Assembly: GCA_036381015.1 (NCBI GenBank)
Contig: DASVDR010000038.1
Span: 1 to 53,755, forward strand
Origin: Gammaproteobacteria bacterium
GTDB lineage: Bacteria; Pseudomonadota; Gammaproteobacteria; Steroidobacterales; Rariloculaceae
Direction: 5' to 3'
DNA length: 53,755 nt
The translations under genes were made by a program, and so were the position numbers. The notes beneath the pieces are model-generated. The model worked only from the letters and a program-made list of their open reading frames with translations, did no database searches and was not told where the DNA came from. Below, in pieces: positions 49,375 to 53,755 of the stretch. Each line of letters opens with the position of its first letter. Position 1 is the first letter of the stretch.

Positions 49375-51854
49375 CCCGGCTTCTGCTGCGCGCGTCGCGC
49401 CGGTTCTTCCTGCGCCATCCGTGGCAGCTCGCGCTCGCGATCGCCGGAGTTGCGCTCGGCGTGGCGGTGTATGTCGGCGTCACGCTCGCGAACGACAGCG
49501 CACGCCGCGCGTTCGAGCTGTCGTCGCAGGCGGTGCTCGGCCGCACGACGCACCGGCTGTTGCCCGTCGGCCGCGGGCTGCCCGAGGAAGTCTTCGCGGA
49601 GCTCGTCCGAAGCGGCGTGACGCACGCGGCGCCGGTCGTCGAGACCGACTTCGCGCTGCGGGACGCCCCCGGGCGCCGGTTCCGGATGCTCGGCGTCGAT
49701 CCGATCGAGGAGCCGAACGTGCGCGGCCTCGTCGGTCTCGTGCCCGGCGCTTCCGGCGCCGCGGCGCGGCTGATCGCGGAGCCCGGAACCGTTCTGCTGC
49801 CGGAGTCGCTCGCGGAGCGGCTCGGCGCCGCGCCCGACACCGAGCTCGAGATCCTCGTCGGCGGCCGCCCCCGTACGATCGTCGTGGCCGGCACGCTGCG
49901 CGAAACGGGCGGCGACGCGGAGCCGCCGGTCGTCGCGGACATCGCCACGGTGCAGGCGCTCACCGGAACGTACGGCGTCATCGACCGGATCGACCTGCGG
50001 CTCTCGGAGGAGGAGGCGCGCCGCCTCGCCGCGGAGCCGCCGGCCGGCACGACCCTGGTCGCGGCCGGCACGAACGAAGGGTTCGATCAGCTCGCGCGCG
50101 CCTTCCGTACGAATCTCGCGGCGCTCGGGCTGCTCGCGCTCGTCGTCGGGATGTTCCTGATCTACTCCACGATGTCGTTCGCGATCGTGCAGCGGCGCGC
50201 CGTCTACGGCGCGTTGCTCGCGATCGGGCTCGACCGCCGGCGGCTCCTCGGCAACGTGCTCGCCGAGGCCGCGGCGATCGGCGCGATCGCCACCGGGGCC
50301 GGCCTGCTGCTCGGCCACTGGCTCGCGCGGGGTCTCGTCGACCTCGTTCTCGCGACGATCGGCGATTTCTATTTCTCCGCGGCCGTGTCGGACGCGGCAC
50401 CGTCGCCGTGGATCTACGCGCGCGGAGCCGCGCTCGGCGTCGCCGCGACGCTCGTGTCGGCGCTCGGTCCGGCCGTCGACGCGTCGCGCGTGTCGCCGGA
50501 CGCCGCGATGCGGCGGGCCGCGCTCGAGCGGCGCAGCCGGCAACGTGCTCGCCGGGCCGCCGGTCTCGCGATACCCGCGCTCGCGCTCGCCGGGGCCGCG
50601 CTGTCCGTGGACTCGCGATCGCTCTACCTCGCGTTCGCCGCTCTGTTCTTCGTGCTCCTCGCGGGCGCGCTGGTCACGCCGGCGGCGACTTCGATGCTGA
50701 TGCGCGCCGTCGAGCCCGCGGCGGCGCGCGTTTTCGGGCTGCCCGGACGTCTCGCGGTTCGCGGCGTCACGGCGTCGCTGAGCCGCACCGGCGTCGCCGC
50801 CGCGGCGCTGGCCGTCGCCGTCGCCACGGTCGTCGGCATCGGGCTCATGATCGGGAGCTTTCGGGCGAGCCTGGTGGACTGGCTCGGCGAGACCCTGACC
50901 GCGGACCTGTACGTCTCGCTCGGCGCCGCGTCGCTCGACGCGGACGGCGTGAACGCGATCCGAGCGCTGCCGGGCGTAACGGGGGTCAGCGTCGCGCAGT
51001 TTGCGCTGTTGCCGACGCCGCAAGGCCCCGTGTCGCTTCGGGCCGCCTCCCCGGGGCCCGAAGGCTGGGGGCTCGATATCGTCGCGGGGGACGACGAAGC
51101 TCTGCTCGAGGCGCGGCCGTCGGTCGCGGTCTCCGAGCCGTTCGCGTTCCGTCATGGTCTCGGCGTCGGGGATCGGCTCACGCTGCCGACGCCGCACGGC
51201 CCGCGGGCTTTCGAGATCGTGGCCGTCTACCGGGATTACAACGCGGGCGGCAGCGGGGCGATGATGTCGATCGGGCACTACCGGGAGATATGGGAGGATG
51301 ACGAGATCGCGACGCTTGGCGTGCACATCGCCGACGACGCCGACGCCGGGCGCGTGCGCGACGAGGTCGCCGCGCTCTTGCCCGACGGCGCCGCGCGCAT
51401 GCGGTCGACCGCCGGTCTCGTCGAGATCTCGCTCGAGATCTTCGACAGGACGTTTCGGATCACGGAAGTGCTGCGCATCCTTGCGGCGGTGGTTGCGTTT
51501 CTCGGCGTGCTGAGCGCGCTGTTGTCGATCCAGCTCGAGAAGGCCCGGGAACATGCCGTGCTGCGCGCCGTCGGCTTCGCGCCCCGTCAGCTCGGCACGC
51601 TGATGCTCACGCAGACGACGCTGCTCGGGGTCTCCGCGGGCCTGGCGGCGCTGCCGATCGGCGCGGCCCTCGCGGCGCTGCTGGTCCATGTCATCAACCG
51701 GCGCTCGTTCGGTTGGACGATGGATCTCGTCGTGCTGCCGGAGCCGCTCCTCGCAGGCCTCGCGCTCGCGGTCGGCGCGGCCTTCCTCGCGGGCGTCTAC
51801 CCCGCTTTGCGCATGCGCCGGGCCGATCTCGCCGCAGCGCTGCGGGAGGAGTAG
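49371..51854 (+). CDS. FtsX/MacB-family ABC permease, duplicated (AttFG-like)
   Basis: 827 aa. A TM helix near the N-terminus (QLALAIAGVALGVAVYVGVT), a large periplasmic domain, then FtsX modules at about 245-400 (LLALVVGMFLIYSTMSFAIV) and 715-820 (ILAAVVAFLGVLSALLSIQL), with further TM helices between about 420 and 520: two permease halves in one chain. GTG start at 49371 overlaps the ATPase stop. The architecture fits lipoprotein or lipid movement between membranes. In Agrobacterium attEFGH the permease is split; here it is fused. Confidence 0.88.
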   Translation: MTRLLLRASRRFFLRHPWQLALAIAGVALGVAVYVGVTLANDSARRAFELSSQAVLGRTTHRLLPVGRGLPEEVFAELVRSGVTHAAPVVETDFALRDAPGRRFRMLGVDPIEEPNVRGLVGLVPGASGAAARLIAEPGTVLLPESLAERLGAAPDTELEILVGGRPRTIVVAGTLRETGGDAEPPVVADIATVQALTGTYGVIDRIDLRLSEEEARRLAAEPPAGTTLVAAGTNEGFDQLARAFRTNLAALGLLALVVGMFLIYSTMSFAIVQRRAVYGALLAIGLDRRRLLGNVLAEAAAIGAIATGAGLLLGHWLARGLVDLVLATIGDFYFSAAVSDAAPSPWIYARGAALGVAATLVSALGPAVDASRVSPDAAMRRAALERRSRQRARRAAGLAIPALALAGAALSVDSRSLYLAFAALFFVLLAGALVTPAATSMLMRAVEPAAARVFGLPGRLAVRGVTASLSRTGVAAAALAVAVATVVGIGLMIGSFRASLVDWLGETLTADLYVSLGAASLDADGVNAIRALPGVTGVSVAQFALLPTPQGPVSLRAASPGPEGWGLDIVAGDDEALLEARPSVAVSEPFAFRHGLGVGDRLTLPTPHGPRAFEIVAVYRDYNAGGSGAMMSIGHYREIWEDDEIATLGVHIADDADAGRVRDEVAALLPDGAARMRSTAGLVEISLEIFDRTFRITEVLRILAAVVAFLGVLSALLSIQLEKAREHAVLRAVGFAPRQLGTLMLTQTTLLGVSAGLAALPIGAALAALLVHVINRRSFGWTMDLVVLPEPLLAGLALAVGAAFLAGVYPALRMRRADLAAALREE

Positions 51855-51858
51855 CCAG

Positions 51859-53184
51859 ATGCATGGGTCGTTTCGCCGGCTCGCCGCGTCGATGCTCGCG
51901 GCCGTTCTGGTTTGCGGTTGCGGGGAGCGGGCGCCGGACAGCGCGGCTTCCAGCACGGAAGGCACTCCCGCGCGAGATGGGACGGAGGGCGTCGGCGCGC
52001 GAGACGGTATCGAAAGCGCCGCTGCCCCGGCCGACGGCGCGGACCGCGTGCCGGGCGACAGCCCGGGTGGCACGACCGCGGAGCCGCGCGACCCGATCGG
52101 CGACGGCCCGTCGCCGCCGACCGGGATCCGGTTGCTGTCGTCGTCAGAGGGGGCCGACGCCGACTTTGCCCGCGCGCTCGCGCCGCGCGCATTCGACTTT
52201 CCGCGGGATCACGCAGCCCATCCCCGGTTCCGAGCGGAATGGTGGTACTTCACGGGGAATCTCCGGAGCGGCGAGCGCCACTACGGGTTCGAGCTCACGT
52301 TCTTCCGCTTCGCGCTGCGACCAGATGCACCCAAGAGCCCGTCGGCGTGGGCCGCGAATCAGGTCTGGATGGCGCATCTCGCCGTGACGGACACCGCAAA
52401 CGGTCGCCTCGTCGCCGAGGAGCGGCTGACGCGCGGCGCGCTCGGCCTCGCCGGCACACGCGTCGAGCCGTTTCGCGTCTGGGTCGAGGACTGGACGGCC
52501 GGCACGCCGCCGGGCGGGAGCCCTCACAGCTTCATGCTCGAGGCCCGAGGCGAGCGCATCGGCATCCGGCTGGCGCTCGATGCCGTGAAGCCCCCAACGC
52601 TGCACGGCGAGCGCGGGCTCGACCGCAAGGGGCCCGAGGCCGGGAACGCGTCGTACTACTACTCGCTCACGCGGATGACCGCGCGCGGCTCGGTCGAGGT
52701 CGACGGAAGCGAGCACGAGGTGCAGGGCTCCGCGTGGATGGACCGCGAATGGTCGACCAGTGCGCTCAGCCCCGGCATCGAAGGTTGGGACTGGTTTGCG
52801 CTGCAGCTTTCCGACGGCACGGACGTGATGCTGTATCGCCTGCGGCGGGAGGACGGCAGCGCGAGCCGCTTCAGCGGCGGCTCGCTCGTCGATCCCGAAG
52901 GCCGCCGCACGCCGCTCGCCGAAGACGACATGCGCCTCGAGCCGCTCGACTGGTGGGAAAGCGGGCGGAGCGGGATCCGGTATCCGACGGCATGGAAGGT
53001 CGAGGTGCCGTCCGCCGCGCTCGATCTCGAAGTCCGCCCGTACGTCGACGATCAGGAGATCGACCTCACGGTGCGCTACTGGGAAGGCGCAGTACGGATC
53101 GAAGGCACGTCGAAGGACGGGCCGATCGAGGGCAACGGCTATCTCGAGCTCGCGGGGTATCGTCGGGCACGGCCGACGCGCTGA
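51859..53184 (+). CDS. Lipoprotein with CrtC/AttH-like lipocalin-type domain
   Basis: 441 aa. Lipoprotein-type signal (LAASMLAAVLVCGCG), a Ser/Gly/Pro-rich spacer (about 25-100), then the carotenoid 1,2-hydratase/AttH domain: FDFPRDHAAHPRFRAEWWYF, TGNLRSGERHYGFELTFFRF, VQGSAWMDREWSTS, GWDWFALQLSDGTDVMLYRL. This family binds hydrophobic ligands; CrtC itself hydrates carotenoids, but next to an FtsX-type ABC system an AttH-like transport role is more likely. It starts 4 bases after the permease stop; no carotenoid genes are nearby. Confidence 0.87.
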   Translation: MHGSFRRLAASMLAAVLVCGCGERAPDSAASSTEGTPARDGTEGVGARDGIESAAAPADGADRVPGDSPGGTTAEPRDPIGDGPSPPTGIRLLSSSEGADADFARALAPRAFDFPRDHAAHPRFRAEWWYFTGNLRSGERHYGFELTFFRFALRPDAPKSPSAWAANQVWMAHLAVTDTANGRLVAEERLTRGALGLAGTRVEPFRVWVEDWTAGTPPGGSPHSFMLEARGERIGIRLALDAVKPPTLHGERGLDRKGPEAGNASYYYSLTRMTARGSVEVDGSEHEVQGSAWMDREWSTSALSPGIEGWDWFALQLSDGTDVMLYRLRREDGSASRFSGGSLVDPEGRRTPLAEDDMRLEPLDWWESGRSGIRYPTAWKVEVPSAALDLEVRPYVDDQEIDLTVRYWEGAVRIEGTSKDGPIEGNGYLELAGYRRARPTR

Positions 53185-53225
53185 AAAAGCAAGACCCCCG
53201 GCGCCTCTCGGCACCGGGGGTCTCG
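53184..53225 (-). terminator. rRNA operon terminator (minus strand)
   Basis: On the minus strand GACCCCCGG-type arms with a short loop are followed by TTGCTTTTTC. It follows the 5S gene and also abuts the stop of the lipoprotein gene on the other strand, so it may serve both directions weakly. Confidence 0.8.
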
Positions 53226-53234
53226 CGAATTGAA

Positions 53235-53352
53235 AGCCTGGCGGTGACCTACTCTCGCGTGGGCAAGCCCACACTACCATCGGCGCTGGACGTTTTCACT
53301 TCCGAGTTCGGGATGGGATCGGGTGGTTCCCGTCCGCTATGACCGCCAGGCA
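53235..53352 (-). rRNA. rrf: 5S ribosomal RNA
   Basis: The reverse strand begins TGCCTGGCGGTCATAGCG and ends CACCGCCAGGC, with internal GATCCCATCCCGAACTCGG and the loop TGGTAGTGTGGG: unmistakable 5S rRNA, about 118 nt. Confidence 0.96.
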
Positions 53353-53489
53353 AACCGGTGAGCGCGACGGGCGGGAAACGCCGCACGCCGCGCACAATTT
53401 GGAATGATCCGTCCGGACGGTGGAGGACCGCCGGCGCCGCATGCATCTCGAAGCTCGCCACCTTCGGGTCAGACGCCCTTGGGTGTTAT

Positions 53490-53755
<266 letters not shown>

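Noticed and set aside
48966-52073. 1035-codon minus-strand frame across the ABC permease
   Set aside because: Antisense to a well-supported FtsX permease; Arg/Glu/Asp-rich repetitive sequence without any domain.
51859-53184. Carotenoid biosynthesis gene (crtC)
   Set aside because: The domain matches the CrtC/AttH family, but there are no carotenoid genes nearby and the ABC operon context fits AttH.

Overview
The window is a high-GC bacterial chromosome segment. Its gene content is gammaproteobacterial: a tRNA-Tyr/Gly/Thr-tuf cluster, GloB, ThrS, TtcA, Slt, OxyR, a plsY-birA-coaX-SPOR block, BtuCDF-type B12 import and an rRNA operon. Combined with abundant sensor kinases and TonB-like proteins, this suggests a Xanthomonadales/Steroidobacter-like or unnamed environmental lineage. 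That placement is inferred from gene content; no phylogeny was done.

Layout. (1) 1-626, minus strand: start of tuf preceded by tRNA-Thr(GGU), tRNA-Gly(UCC) and tRNA-Tyr(GUA), with a promoter at 644-672. (2) 1035-8095: PilZ protein, gloB and thrS divergent around a perfect 22-bp palindrome, an FAH-family hydrolase, a secreted START-like protein, a receiver-like/Ser-Thr kinase fusion, and ttcA. (3) 8492-14742: a membrane histidine kinase, a dual-receiver regulator and a TonB-like protein in one tight operon, then a second secreted TonB-C protein, a small membrane protein and a DUF4404-like protein. (4) 14842-24345: oxyR, a GlyGly-CTERM protein whose gene overlaps the oxyR 3' end, slt, a MATE exporter coupled to a PAS histidine kinase, and a MetE-like/M20 peptidase pair.

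(5) 24425-36980: an integrative element of about 12.5 kb in the 3' end of tRNA-Thr(UGU), bounded by identical 48-bp direct repeats. A tyrosine recombinase sits just inside the left end and a 27-bp near-identical repeat lies near both ends. The left part is a rightward phage-type module: AlpA-like regulators, small zinc-knuckle proteins, an S49 capsid-protease-like protein and a Nu1/DUF1441-type small terminase. I see no large terminase, portal, capsid, tail, lysis or replication gene. The right part is a leftward set of small genes, mostly unrecognised: membrane-anchored proteins behind a shared 90-bp upstream repeat, a toxin-antitoxin-like pair, and a secreted HELLH protein. The element is either a prophage remnant or a phage-satellite-like island; its cargo is the least explained part of the window.

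(6) 36934-43578, all minus strand: the intact tRNA-Thr(UGU), a secreted methyltransferase-like protein, plsY-birA-coaX-SPOR, and an M61 peptidase. (7) 43662-46733: a cobalamin riboswitch controlling a BtuF/BtuC/BtuD-type importer. (8) 46914-53184: a CDP-alcohol phosphatidyltransferase overlapping a HAD phosphatase, a small helical protein, and an AttEFGH-like ABC system ending in a CrtC/AttH-type lipoprotein. (9) 53184-53755: terminator, 5S rRNA and the 3' end of 23S rRNA, minus strand.
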